DNA from: JAZDCZ01 sp046757925
GTDB taxonomy: Bacteria; Gemmatimonadota; Gemmatimonadetes; Gemmatimonadales; GWC2-71-9
Assembly (NCBI GenBank): GCA_046757925.1
Contig: JBHHZE010000007.1
Span: 26,348-90,347 of the forward strand
Length of the DNA stretch: 64,000 bases
Reading direction: 5' to 3'
Positions 43,066-51,851 of this stretch are shown in pieces. Position 1 is the stretch's first letter; each line of letters starts with the position of its first letter. The notes beneath the pieces are model-generated. The model saw nothing but the letters and a program-made list of their open reading frames with translations, was not told the origin of the DNA and did no database searches. The position numbers and the translations under genes were made by a program.

Positions 43066-44179
43066 CATATTCAGTGTCGTAACAGCAGCCCTGTGCGTTC
43101 CGACAATCGGACATGCCCAGGGCTTAGTAGTGACCGGGAAAGTCGTACGAGTTACCGCAACCGACTCTCGTGCCGTTAGCGGTCGTATGGCCACCCTCCA
43201 TGAGGTAGGTCTCGCCGGCGGGCGCCCCGTGGATTCCGCCTTGACCGATAGATCCGGCCGGTACCGCTTGCGTAGTCCCAATCGCGATTCGACGGCCAGC
43301 TATCTGGTGAGCGTGCAGCACGATGGGATCGGATATTTCTCGACTCCGCTGACGGGTAGCGCGGCCGAGAATACTGCAAACACGCTGTACGTCTATGATA
43401 CCTCTTCAGTAGAACCGGAGATTCTGCTGACCGAGCGACACTTCATCGTTAGGTCGGCGCAAGAAGACGGGTCTCGTCGTGTAATCGAGTTGATCGTGCT
43501 GCGCAACCCGGGGTCGCTGACGAGGATCGCGCGGGACACCTCTGATCCGGTCTGGGAAGGCGCCATCCCGTCGGAAGCGGTACAGTTCGAGCTGGGCGAA
43601 AGCGACCTCAGCGTGCAAGCCATCTACCGGCGGGGCGATTCTGTCGCGATAGCGGCACCGATGCCGCCGGGCGAGAAGCAGATTATTTACGGCTATGTCG
43701 TTCCACGGTCCGTCAGCAAACTGATATTGCCGCTCGATCATGCGGCGGGTCGGGTCAACGTGATGCTACAAGACACGTCGGCGTCGGTCACAGGCGGCAC
43801 CCTTGCGCTCAGGGGGGTGGAGGAGTTGGACGATGTGTTCTTTCGGCGATACGGGGCTGACTCGGTTCCCCGTGGCTCCCGCATCGAGGTTCACTTTGCG
43901 GCTACACGTTTTTCGGCGAACTCGCTCTGGTGGTTGGTGGTAGCAGCTGCTGGGGTGACACTCCTTGGAGCGCTGATCTGGTGGTTGAGGAGTGTGCCGC
44001 AAGTGACGTCACCGGCCTCTGATCCCGATGTGCTCGCCCTGCAGATCGCGACACTGGATGCGGAGTTCGAGCAGCTCTCGACGCCCACCCGGGTGCAACA
44101 GGAGAGCTATCACAAGAGGAGAGCCGAACTGAAGGGGCTGCTCAATCGTGCCCTTTCGTCGCAGGGCAAACTCGACTAG
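42983..44179 (+). CDS. Secreted or membrane-bound carboxypeptidase-regulatory-like protein
   Basis: 398 aa from ATG 42983; the frame has no start codon nearer the signal peptide, so the N-terminal charged region is long and cleavage is expected after GHA near residue 48. A beta-sandwich opening (VVTGKVVRVT, DRSGRYRL) resembles CarboxypepD_reg-like domains. A hydrophobic helix (SLWWLVVAAAGVTLLGALIWWL) at about 314-337 is followed by a 55-residue cytoplasmic-type coiled tail with SYHKRRAELK. Function unknown. It precedes the B12 riboswitch and may be its upstream neighbour only by position. Confidence 0.7.
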   Translation: MTISSTPILSSPDSRNWIRKISASSLRSIFSVVTAALCVPTIGHAQGLVVTGKVVRVTATDSRAVSGRMATLHEVGLAGGRPVDSALTDRSGRYRLRSPNRDSTASYLVSVQHDGIGYFSTPLTGSAAENTANTLYVYDTSSVEPEILLTERHFIVRSAQEDGSRRVIELIVLRNPGSLTRIARDTSDPVWEGAIPSEAVQFELGESDLSVQAIYRRGDSVAIAAPMPPGEKQIIYGYVVPRSVSKLILPLDHAAGRVNVMLQDTSASVTGGTLALRGVEELDDVFFRRYGADSVPRGSRIEVHFAATRFSANSLWWLVVAAAGVTLLGALIWWLRSVPQVTSPASDPDVLALQIATLDAEFEQLSTPTRVQQESYHKRRAELKGLLNRALSSQGKLD

Positions 44180-44209
44180 ATTCACATGTAGTGTACAACT
44201 GATTACTGC

Positions 44210-44341
44210 GAGCGCGGAGTTCGGAAGCCGGTGAGAAACCGGCGCGGCCCCGCCACTGTAATGGGTTAATAGGTCGACTCAGCAGCCACTGGGAAACCGG
44301 GAAGGCGAGTCGATACCCAAAGCCAGGAGACGTTCCCGCTC
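44210..44341 (+). ncRNA. Cobalamin riboswitch
   Basis: The stretch contains the adenosylcobalamin aptamer core: AAGCCGGTGAGAAACCGG with the B12-box-like GCCACTG at 44252-44258, GGGAAACCGGGAAGGCGAGTCG, and CAGGAGAC at 44324-44331. GAGCG (44210-44214) can pair with CGCTC (44337-44341), and GGA/TCC extends the closing stem. It lies between an unrelated gene and btuF-btuC-btuD-btuB, all B12-uptake functions. Binding of cobalamin should lower expression of the downstream genes. Confidence 0.93.
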
Positions 44342-44406
44342 GCACCACCAGCAGACACCCTCGAAGGGAAGGGAACGGTGGACGAGCGCATCATTCGCAT
44401 GCACGC

Positions 44407-44441
44407 ACGCTCATTCCTTTCCGCGGTGAAAGAGTGAGCGT
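44407..44441 (+). promoter_or_regulatory. Hairpin before btuF, likely expression platform
   Basis: ACGCTCA (44407-44413) pairs with TGAGCGT (44435-44441), and TTCCTTTC pairs with GAAAGAG with one bulged base, leaving a CGCGGT loop. The 3' arm contains the purine-rich GAAAGAG that would act as the ribosome site for the btuF TTG at 44444. It could hide that site when the riboswitch is bound. No T-run of terminator strength follows. Confidence 0.55.
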
Positions 44442-44443
44442 TC

Positions 44444-45325
44444 TTGCGTTGTAGCTTCTCTGTCGCGGCGGCGATGCTCGCCGTGTGCGCCGCGTGTAGC
44501 GCCGGCGAGCGTCCGGCTGCCGGCATCGTCGTCGACGATACCGGTCGGCCCGTAGATCTCGGCCTCTCGCCTCGGCGCATCGTGTCACTTGCGCCCGGGC
44601 TGACAGAGCTTCTCTTCGCCATCGGCGCCGGTGACCGCGTGGTCGGCCGCACGCGCTGGGGCGACTATCCACCGGAAGCGCGGGAGATCCCGAGCGTGGG
44701 AGAAGGTCTGTCACCCAACGTCGAGGTGATCGTTGGGAGACGTCCGGACCTCGTGGTCTTTTACGCCTCGCCGGCCAACCGGTCGGCTATCGATCGGTTG
44801 GAAGAACTGGGAATCGCCACCGCCAGTTTCCGCACAGATCGACTGGCCGATCTCGCCCGCTCCGCGCGTCTCCTGGGGCGCATTACCGGCGACAGTGGTG
44901 TCGCCGATTCGCTCGCGTCGTTCCTCGAGAATGACATCGCAAGACTGCGTTCCACGCGTCCGCAAGGACCTGAAGTCAAAGTCCTGCTCTTGGTATGGGA
45001 CAACCCACCCATCACGATCGGCGCACAGAGTTTCCTGAGCGAGATCGTGACGCTGGCCGGTGGGCGCAACGTGTTCGACGACATCGACAAGGCATCGGCC
45101 ACTGTCAGTATCGAGGCGATCGTAGAACGCGATCCCGACGTCGTGTTGGTCGTTTCCGACTCCGGGGTTCCCATGTGGATGGTGCGGCCGGAATGGCAGA
45201 CGGTTAGGGCGGTCCGAGACAACAGATTCGTTGTCGCTCCCGGCACGGAGTTCGGGCGTCCTACCTTCCGCGCGCCACAGGCCATCCGTTGGCTGAGGAG
45301 CAGATTCATGGAGCTGGCCCGATGA
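44444..45325 (+). CDS. btuF: Cobalamin-type periplasmic binding protein
   Basis: 293 aa with an N-terminal hydrophobic segment and several cysteines (LAVCAACSAG), so it may be a lipoprotein or a periplasmic protein. The two-lobe TroA/FecB fold begins with RRIVSLAPGLTELLFAIGAGDRVVGRT and includes VGEGLSPNVEVIVGRRPDLVV. TTG 44444 is the first in-frame start after a stop at 44435; ATG 44474 is an alternative. Located after the cobalamin riboswitch and before BtuC/BtuD-like genes, its substrate is most likely vitamin B12 rather than a siderophore. Confidence 0.85.
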   Translation: MRCSFSVAAAMLAVCAACSAGERPAAGIVVDDTGRPVDLGLSPRRIVSLAPGLTELLFAIGAGDRVVGRTRWGDYPPEAREIPSVGEGLSPNVEVIVGRRPDLVVFYASPANRSAIDRLEELGIATASFRTDRLADLARSARLLGRITGDSGVADSLASFLENDIARLRSTRPQGPEVKVLLLVWDNPPITIGAQSFLSEIVTLAGGRNVFDDIDKASATVSIEAIVERDPDVVLVVSDSGVPMWMVRPEWQTVRAVRDNRFVVAPGTEFGRPTFRAPQAIRWLRSRFMELAR

Positions 45326-46293
45326 AGCGCTGGGGTTTGCTCACTGCAGGCGTGCTGGCAGCGCTCTTGCTTGGGCTTGCAGTAGGCCCGTCTCATGTGC
45401 CGCTGACGAGCCTTTGGGCTGCGGTTCACGGCACGGCCGATCATACGACCGTGGTTATCGTACGCGACCTGCGATTGCCGCGCGTGTTGCTTGCGTTCCT
45501 GGTAGGTGGTGGACTCGCGGTAACGGGTGCGGCGCTACAGGCCCTCGTTCGCAATCCCCTGGCGGATCCGTATCTCTTGGGGCTGTCGGGCGGTGCCGGC
45601 TTGGGTGCCGTGCTGGCGATAGTGCTGCACGCGGGCGGACCATGGGCGATTCCACTATCTGCGCTCGTGGGCGCGCTCCTCGCCATCGCGCTCGTCTACC
45701 GGCTGGCACTGGTCACGGGCGGCGTGCTGGATGCTCGTGTGCTCCTGTTGGGCGGTGTGGTTGTCGGTGCATTCGCGGCGTCGATCATGGGTGCGATCAT
45801 CTCGGTATCACCCGCCCCGGAGGTTCGCAACGCGTTCCTTTGGATGTTGGGCGGGTTCGACGGAGCCTCCTGGCAGGCGCTCACGGTGTTTGGTGCTTAC
45901 GCACTAGTTCCCATCGTAGTGATCTATCGGCAGAGTCGGCCGCTGGATCTGTTGTCACTGGGAGAAGAACCGGCACAGTTCCTCGGCGCCGATGTCGAAC
46001 GATTGAAACGCATATTGTACGTCGCGGCGTCGCTGTTGACTGCAGCCGCGGTTTCAGTGTCGGGGATCATCGGGTTCGTTGGCCTGGTCGTACCGCACGC
46101 CATTCGAATCGTGTGGGGACACACACACCGAAGTCTGTTGCCCGCCGCCTTCCTGTTGGGAGGCACTCTGCTCGTGCTCGCCGATGCTGTTGCACGCACC
46201 GTGTTCGCGCCGCTTACGCTCCCGGTGGGTGTCGTAACCGCCCTGATCGGCGTGCCCGTATTCGTTCTACTGGTTAGAAAATGGGCGACTTGA
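45322..46293 (+). CDS. btuC: Vitamin B12 ABC transporter permease
   Basis: FecCD/BtuC-type permease of 323 aa with about ten hydrophobic segments. RLPRVLLAFLVGGGLAVTGAALQALVRNPLADPYLLGLSGGAGLGAV is a highly conserved region in this family, as is the cytoplasmic GxxxxG near the C terminus (PHAIRIVWGHTHR). The ATG overlaps the btuF stop by 4 nt. The protein forms the translocation path for the substrate delivered by BtuF. Confidence 0.9.
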   Translation: MKRWGLLTAGVLAALLLGLAVGPSHVPLTSLWAAVHGTADHTTVVIVRDLRLPRVLLAFLVGGGLAVTGAALQALVRNPLADPYLLGLSGGAGLGAVLAIVLHAGGPWAIPLSALVGALLAIALVYRLALVTGGVLDARVLLLGGVVVGAFAASIMGAIISVSPAPEVRNAFLWMLGGFDGASWQALTVFGAYALVPIVVIYRQSRPLDLLSLGEEPAQFLGADVERLKRILYVAASLLTAAAVSVSGIIGFVGLVVPHAIRIVWGHTHRSLLPAAFLLGGTLLVLADAVARTVFAPLTLPVGVVTALIGVPVFVLLVRKWAT

Positions 46294-47093
46294 TCTTCGA
46301 GGCCCGTGATCTGTCGTTCCGGTACCCTCGCAGCGCCGAAGCCGCTGTGACGGCGGTGTCCGCCGCGATACATGAAGGCGAGCTCGTGGGGATCGTGGGC
46401 CCCAACGGAAGCGGCAAGTCCACGCTCTTACGATTGTTCATGGGAGCGCTCGCGCCCACCGGTGGACAAGCTCTTGCGTTCGGTCAACCGGCCGCGAAAT
46501 GGAAACGCCGTGAACTGGCCAGGCTCGTCGGAGTGGTGTCGCAGCGCGAGGAGCCGAATTTTCCGCTCCGCGTCGAACAGGCCGTCATGTTCGGACGCTA
46601 CGCGCACTTAGGTCCACTAGGCGCACCACGGGCGCGGGATGTTGCTGCGGTCGCTCGGGCACTCGAGCAATGCGATGTAACTCATTTGCGCAAGCGATGG
46701 CTGGCGACGCTCTCCGGCGGCGAGTGGCAGCGGGTTCGCGTAGCTCGGGCACTGGCGCAGGAGCCGCGGGCCCTGATGCTCGACGAAGCCACCGCCAATC
46801 TCGATGTGCGACACGAGATGGAAGTGTTCGAGTTGATCGCGGCACTGGTTGCAGAGCGACACCTGGGTGGTGTCCTCGTCACTCACCAGGTGAATCTCGC
46901 CGCTCGCTTCGTGGACCGGATAATCATCATGGAAGGCGGCAGAGCCAGCGCGATAGGCCGGCCGCATGAAGTGCTGACCCGTGAGGTGTTGGAACGTGTG
47001 TTCCGGTGGCCCGTTGCGCTCACTTCCTGGAATGATGTACCGCAGTTCGTACCGCTCAGGAAAGATGAAAACCCAGTGGATGATGTTCCATAG
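46281..47093 (+). CDS. btuD: Vitamin B12 ABC transporter ATP-binding protein
   Basis: 270 aa. Walker A GPNGSGKST near residue 40, signature LSGGEWQRVRVARAL, Walker B ALMLDEATANLD, and a switch His in VTHQVN. The gene overlaps btuC by 13 nt. It hydrolyses ATP to drive uptake across the inner membrane. Family members also serve iron siderophores; the riboswitch makes B12 the better call. Confidence 0.9.
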   Translation: MGDLIFEARDLSFRYPRSAEAAVTAVSAAIHEGELVGIVGPNGSGKSTLLRLFMGALAPTGGQALAFGQPAAKWKRRELARLVGVVSQREEPNFPLRVEQAVMFGRYAHLGPLGAPRARDVAAVARALEQCDVTHLRKRWLATLSGGEWQRVRVARALAQEPRALMLDEATANLDVRHEMEVFELIAALVAERHLGGVLVTHQVNLAARFVDRIIIMEGGRASAIGRPHEVLTREVLERVFRWPVALTSWNDVPQFVPLRKDENPVDDVP

Positions 47094-47127
47094 AGTTTAC
47101 CACACTGCGACAGAGAGAGGTTTGTCG

Positions 47128-49086
47128 ATGAAGCTCAATCCGATACTGCCAATGATCGTCTTGGCCGCCACATCATTGCCTGCCAATGCGCAAGTACGTG
47201 CCGATACCACTCAGCTCGAGACCGTAATCGTAACCGGCACACGTATTCCCACCCCGCGTGATGCCATGACGTCCACCGTCACCGTCCTAGACGGAGACGT
47301 GCTGCGCGAGCAGGGAATCACACAAGTGCTCGATGCACTCAGGCTGGTCCCCGGACTGAGCGTGGTGCAGACGGGATCGTTTGGCGGTAATACGTCTGTC
47401 TTTATCCGAGGTGGTGAGAGTGACTACGTCAAAGTCCTGCTCGACGGAGTGGCCATCAACGATGCGGGTGGCTCCTTCGACTTTGCCGACCTGACGCTCG
47501 ATAACGTGGATCGCATCGAACTGGTGCGCGGCCCGGCGAGCGTCATATACGGGTCCGACGCCGTAACCGGTGTCGTGCAAATCATCACTAAGGAAGGCGC
47601 CGGCCCCGAGAGCGGTAAGATGGGGTTCCGCGCAGGCACATTTGGATCGACGGCGGCGGATGCGGTGTTCTCGGGGGCGGTGGATCGTGTGGGCTACTCC
47701 TTAGCCATGTCGCGGTCTGTAACCGACGGCATCTACGCGTTCAACAGCGACTATAGCAGCACCTCGGTGAGTGGGAAGGTGCGCGTGAGACCGGACGCCC
47801 ACTCTGATGTCAGCCTGGTGCTGCGATATCTGGACAGCGAGTTCGAGTTCCCAACCGATTTCGATGGCTCAGTGGTAGACCGCAACTCTGCCAGCACCCG
47901 CGATCGTCTGGCGGTGTCACTCGATGCTGGCAGGTTCTTCACCAACCGGCTGGAAGGCCGGGTGCTCCTCGCGCTGAGCGATGCCGATGGGGTCATTGAC
48001 GACCAGGCCGACGGCCCGGCGGACACCTTGGGGTTCTTCGCCTCCAACAGTTCGGTGTCCGCTCAACGCAAGAGCGTGGATTTTAGGACGAACATCTATG
48101 CGCCGGCTGCGACAGTTTTCGTTGTTGGTGTCCAGGTCGAGGATGAAGATGAAACGAGAACGGCGGAGTCGCAGAGTGAGTTCGGTGACTCCAAGAGTTC
48201 GAGTGATGAGGGGAGATCGAGTAGGGGATACTATGCCGAGGCCCAGTCGAGCCCGGTCAAGGGGCTCGCAGTCAATGCAGGATTGCGCGTGGACGACAAC
48301 GACTCCTTCGGGACGTTCGTCACGTACCGTGGCGGTGCCGCTTACAAATTCGCTTCCGGCACCAGGCTCAGAGCGTCGGTCGGCAGGGCGTTCAAGGAGC
48401 CAACGTTCTTCGAGAATTTTGCAGCCGGCCCGTTTGCCAACGGAAATCCCGACTTAGACCCCGAACGCACGGTGAGCTGGGAGGTGAGTGGAGAACAGGA
48501 GTTCCTAAATGGTCTGTTGGTCGCAGAGGTTACTTATTTCAGTCAGAGATTTCGCAACCTGATCCAGTTCACGTCCGCGCCGGCCAATCCCGGAGACCCG
48601 AACTTCTTCAACGTGGCCTCAGCGGACGCCTCCGGGGTGGAACTCGGAGCCAGGGTATTGCACCGGTCGTTCAGCGGTACCGTCAATTACACATATCTCG
48701 ACACCGAAGTCACCGATGCAGGCTTCGACATGGGAGCCGGCGCAAATTTCGTCAAGGGTGAACGGTTGCTCAGGCGTCCGACGGGGAAATTCAACGTGAC
48801 CGGAAGGTATCGACTGCATCGACTCAGCATCGGCGCCACTCTGCTCCACGTGGCCAAGCGGGACGACCGAGACTTTTCTACGTTCCCAGCCACTCCGGTA
48901 ACGCTGCCGTCCTACACCAAGGTCGATTTGGGTGGAGAATACACGATCGTGACCCGCAAAGGAGCAATCCCGGGATTCACCCTAACGGGTCGAGTGGAGA
49001 ATCTGTTCGATGTCGCTTACCAGGAAGTGCTCAAGTTTCCCTCGCGTGGTAGGACCATTTATTTGGGAGGGGAAGTCGGGTTCTGA
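47128..49086 (+). CDS. TonB-dependent outer-membrane receptor, BtuB-like
   Basis: 652 aa from ATG 47128, preceded by AGAGAGAGGTT. A signal peptide ends near NAQ (about 22); ETVIVTGTRIP at about 33 resembles a TonB box. The plug has VLDALRLVPGLSVVQTGSFGGNTSVFIRGGESDYVKVLLDGVAINDAGG and ELVRGPASVIYGSDAVTGVVQIIT; the barrel follows and ends in a strand-like YLGGEVGF. Located in the B12-riboswitch operon, it most likely imports cobalamin. The closest named relative is BtuB, but corrinoid specificity is inferred from context. Confidence 0.85.
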   Translation: MKLNPILPMIVLAATSLPANAQVRADTTQLETVIVTGTRIPTPRDAMTSTVTVLDGDVLREQGITQVLDALRLVPGLSVVQTGSFGGNTSVFIRGGESDYVKVLLDGVAINDAGGSFDFADLTLDNVDRIELVRGPASVIYGSDAVTGVVQIITKEGAGPESGKMGFRAGTFGSTAADAVFSGAVDRVGYSLAMSRSVTDGIYAFNSDYSSTSVSGKVRVRPDAHSDVSLVLRYLDSEFEFPTDFDGSVVDRNSASTRDRLAVSLDAGRFFTNRLEGRVLLALSDADGVIDDQADGPADTLGFFASNSSVSAQRKSVDFRTNIYAPAATVFVVGVQVEDEDETRTAESQSEFGDSKSSSDEGRSSRGYYAEAQSSPVKGLAVNAGLRVDDNDSFGTFVTYRGGAAYKFASGTRLRASVGRAFKEPTFFENFAAGPFANGNPDLDPERTVSWEVSGEQEFLNGLLVAEVTYFSQRFRNLIQFTSAPANPGDPNFFNVASADASGVELGARVLHRSFSGTVNYTYLDTEVTDAGFDMGAGANFVKGERLLRRPTGKFNVTGRYRLHRLSIGATLLHVAKRDDRDFSTFPATPVTLPSYTKVDLGGEYTIVTRKGAIPGFTLTGRVENLFDVAYQEVLKFPSRGRTIYLGGEVGF

Positions 49087-49092
49087 TCGCGC

Positions 49093-49098
49093 TATCTT
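49093..49098 (+). promoter_or_regulatory. Candidate -10 element for recO
   Basis: TATCTT lies 6 nt before the recO ATG at 49105, so transcription could start on the first base of the codon and give a leaderless message. The preceding GCGC and the whole string match the motif near metK and fbp. No good -35 box is visible. Confidence 0.35.
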
Positions 49099-49104
49099 TA
49101 GTGG

Positions 49105-49869
49105 ATGGCACTGGTAACGACGGACGCAGTAATCCTCCACTCGTTCAAGTATGGCGAGTCGTCGAAGATCGTACGGCTCGCCACGGCCGAGTTGGGTGTC
49201 CAGAGTGCGATTGCCAAGGGCGCCACGCGGGCGAAAAGTAGGTTTGGCGCCAGACTCCAAGTATTGAGCGAAGGGGTGGCACAAATCTACGTGAAGCAGA
49301 ACCGGGACCTCCAGACACTGGCCGAGTTCGATGTGGTGAAGCAGCGTCGGGAGTTGGCTCACGACGTACGCCGGTACGCCGGTGGCGCGGCGCTGGCGGA
49401 ATTGGTGTTGCGCTTCTCACATTCGGGACCGAATCCAGAGCTGTTCGCACTGTTGGTCCGAGACCTGGACAACATTACGTCCGCTTCGCCCGAGATACTG
49501 GATATCGTTGTGCTCTCAGCCCTGTGGGGTGCGGTGTGCGTGCTGGGTTTTGCACCGGCACTCGACAGCTGTGCCCGAGACGGTGCTCGATTGTCGGATG
49601 GCGCGGCGGTGTTTTCGGTGACAGACGGAGGGTTTCTGTGCAGCACGTGCTCGCGCGGAGTGAGTACGCGAAGACTCAGCGGCGATGACAGGCTCAACCT
49701 ACTGGCATTGGTCGCCGGACGATTGGACGAGGTCGGCACGATTACCGCGCGGCACGGAGCGGCCCACAGCCGTCTCTTGAGAGACTTCGTGCAGCACCAC
49801 GTGTCGGAAGGTCGCGAACTCAAGGCACTGGCATTCTGGGAAGACCTGGTGTGGACCGCCACGTCATAA
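49105..49869 (+). CDS. recO: DNA repair protein RecO
   Basis: 254 aa. The N-terminal OB fold (VTTDAVILHSFKYGESSKIVRLATAELGVQSAIAKGATRAKS) is the standard RecO opening, followed by helical region with GFAPALDSCARDG and a C-terminal zinc-type CSTC. RecO loads RecA on gapped DNA with RecR/RecF. The selB GTG lies 19 nt before its stop, so the two are read in overlapping fashion. Confidence 0.9.
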   Translation: MALVTTDAVILHSFKYGESSKIVRLATAELGVQSAIAKGATRAKSRFGARLQVLSEGVAQIYVKQNRDLQTLAEFDVVKQRRELAHDVRRYAGGAALAELVLRFSHSGPNPELFALLVRDLDNITSASPEILDIVVLSALWGAVCVLGFAPALDSCARDGARLSDGAAVFSVTDGGFLCSTCSRGVSTRRLSGDDRLNLLALVAGRLDEVGTITARHGAAHSRLLRDFVQHHVSEGRELKALAFWEDLVWTATS

Positions 49870-51740
49870 TCGGTACGGCAGGTCACGTCGACCACGGTAA
49901 GACCGCGCTGGTCAGGGCACTGACGGGTACCGACACCGATCGTTGGGAAGAGGAGAAGCGCCGTGGCATAACCATCGATCTGGGCTTCGCCTCGCTCGAA
50001 CTCGGCGATGGGCTGTCCGCAAGTATCGTAGATGTACCGGGCCACGAAGACTTTGTCCGCAACATGGTGGCCGGGGCGACCGGAGTCGATGTCGCACTCC
50101 TGGTCGTGGCTGCGGATGAAGGATTGATGCCCCAAACCGAAGAGCATCTGTCGATCCTGGAGTTGCTCGCCGTGCGCGCCGGAGTGGTGGCGCTGACCAA
50201 GTGCGATTTGGTGGAAGATGACTGGCTCGAGCTGGTAGAAGCAGACATCGCCGACCGCTTGGCCGCTTCATCCATTCACTGGGAAGGCACTGTCCGCTTC
50301 TCCGCGGTCGAGCGACTGGGCCATGACGAGTTGATAAGTGCACTGGCAGGTGCGGCCGGGACCGCGGCCGCACGATCTTCCGAGGATCTGTTTCGACTTC
50401 CGGTCGACCGCGTGTTCAGTGTGGCAGGTGCGGGTACGGTCGTGACCGGGACTACCTGGAGCGGGACCGTGCGCGTCGGTGACGAGGTCAAGGTATTGCC
50501 GGGAAGCGATACGGCGCGCGTCCGGGGAATAGAGGTCCACGGCGAGGCTTGTGAGGCGGCGCTGCCCGGGCGACGCACCGCACTTGCGTTGGCGGGCCTC
50601 GACCGCAAGCGCGTGGCGCGCGGGCACGTGGTCGTCGCGCACGAAGGGTGGCGCGAGACCGGGGCGATGGACGTCATGCTAACCCTCCTACCTGCGGCAC
50701 CGCGAGCGATCACGCAGCGCTCGCGGATCAGGTTTCATCTGGGGACCGCCGAGGTCATGGCTCGCGTAACGCCGACTGGCGGAGAGATCGAACCCGGATC
50801 GAGCGGTGCCGCGCGGCTCCGCCTGGAGGCACCCCTGGTGGGTCGTTGGGGCGATCGGGGAGTGATACGCTCGTATTCGCCGCCCACCACCATCGGCGGC
50901 TGTGTCGTCGTCGATCCCTGGCCTACACGTCGTCCGCGCCGTCCCGTCGGGCTTGCCGCACGCGCCGTAGCCGATCCGCGTAAGAGGCTGGCGGCGTTCG
51001 TTGAGGCTGCCGGGTCCCGGGGACTGGGACCCGAGGAACTCACGGTACGTGTCGGCTTGAGCCCCGCAGAATCGCCTGCTTTCGAGAGATCGTCGGTAGC
51101 CGGTATCGTGTGGGGTGGGGGCCGGCTCTTCTCACCCGCGGTTGTGCGCGGCGCACGCGGCGTGGCACTCGCTACTATCGAGCGATATCACAATGAATAC
51201 CCCCTCCGGCCCGGGATGCCGCGCGAACTGGCGCGGCGCGATCTGGGCGATGCCGACTTCGCGGACTTCATCCACAGGGAGCTCGAGCAGGAGGGCCTGA
51301 TCGCCGTAGAACAAAACACGGTTCGGTTGGTGAACCACAGTCCGGAGCTATCGGGTGACCAGATCGCATATGGCAACAGGGTCGCCGAGAGCCTCCGTGA
51401 CGGGGGAAAACACGGTCGGTCGCTGGCGGAGTTGCAGGAATTGGGGATCGAGAACCTGATGCAGATATTGGATTTCTTGGTGAACGAGGGCTCCGTGGTA
51501 CGTCTGACCAAGGACAGATACTACGACGGCGCGGCCTTGGAGAAACTCACCCGCGACGTGCTGGACGCGATAGGTGGCACCGGTCAGGCGACGCCGGCTG
51601 ATCTGCGCGAGGCTACCGGGCTCAGTCGCAAGTACCTGATCCCGCTTATGGAGTGGATGGACGGCAGGTCGCTCACGGTGCGGAATGCCGACGCGAGGGT
51701 GCTGGGCCCTGCCGGAAAAGCCATCCTCGAGTCAAGTTGA
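49851..51740 (+). CDS. selB: Selenocysteine-specific elongation factor SelB
   Basis: 629 aa. The GTPase domain begins IIGTAGHVDHGKTALVRAL (G1 near residues 8-18) and has RRGITIDLGF, DVPGHEDFVRNM and TKCD. Domain 2 and 3 follow with SVAGAGTVVTGT, and the C-terminal 250 residues contain winged-helix-like repeats typical of SelB rather than EF-Tu. SelB brings Sec-tRNA to UGA at a SECIS element. GTG at 49851 is used, giving a 19-nt overlap with recO. No selA, selD or selC lies in the window. Confidence 0.92.
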   Translation: MDRHVIIGTAGHVDHGKTALVRALTGTDTDRWEEEKRRGITIDLGFASLELGDGLSASIVDVPGHEDFVRNMVAGATGVDVALLVVAADEGLMPQTEEHLSILELLAVRAGVVALTKCDLVEDDWLELVEADIADRLAASSIHWEGTVRFSAVERLGHDELISALAGAAGTAAARSSEDLFRLPVDRVFSVAGAGTVVTGTTWSGTVRVGDEVKVLPGSDTARVRGIEVHGEACEAALPGRRTALALAGLDRKRVARGHVVVAHEGWRETGAMDVMLTLLPAAPRAITQRSRIRFHLGTAEVMARVTPTGGEIEPGSSGAARLRLEAPLVGRWGDRGVIRSYSPPTTIGGCVVVDPWPTRRPRRPVGLAARAVADPRKRLAAFVEAAGSRGLGPEELTVRVGLSPAESPAFERSSVAGIVWGGGRLFSPAVVRGARGVALATIERYHNEYPLRPGMPRELARRDLGDADFADFIHRELEQEGLIAVEQNTVRLVNHSPELSGDQIAYGNRVAESLRDGGKHGRSLAELQELGIENLMQILDFLVNEGSVVRLTKDRYYDGAALEKLTRDVLDAIGGTGQATPADLREATGLSRKYLIPLMEWMDGRSLTVRNADARVLGPAGKAILESS

Positions 51741-51766
51741 CAGGAGCCGTCGACCGTACGTAAGTT
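51737..51766 (+). promoter_or_regulatory. Promoter for the gene at 51852
   Basis: TTGACA (51737-51742), 18-bp spacer, TAAGTT (51761-51766), beginning in the selB stop region. Predicted start near 51773, leaving about 79 nt of leader that includes a short GCAAG/CTTGC hairpin at 51801-51816, a T7 run at 51826-51832 and a strong GAGAAGGAG ribosome site before ATG 51852. Confidence 0.5.
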
Positions 51767-51851
51767 ACTATCACATAGGGAAATACGCACTTTTCATTCT
51801 GCAAGGAGCGACTTGCCTACGAACGTTTTTTTGTGAGAAGGAGTTGAAAAA

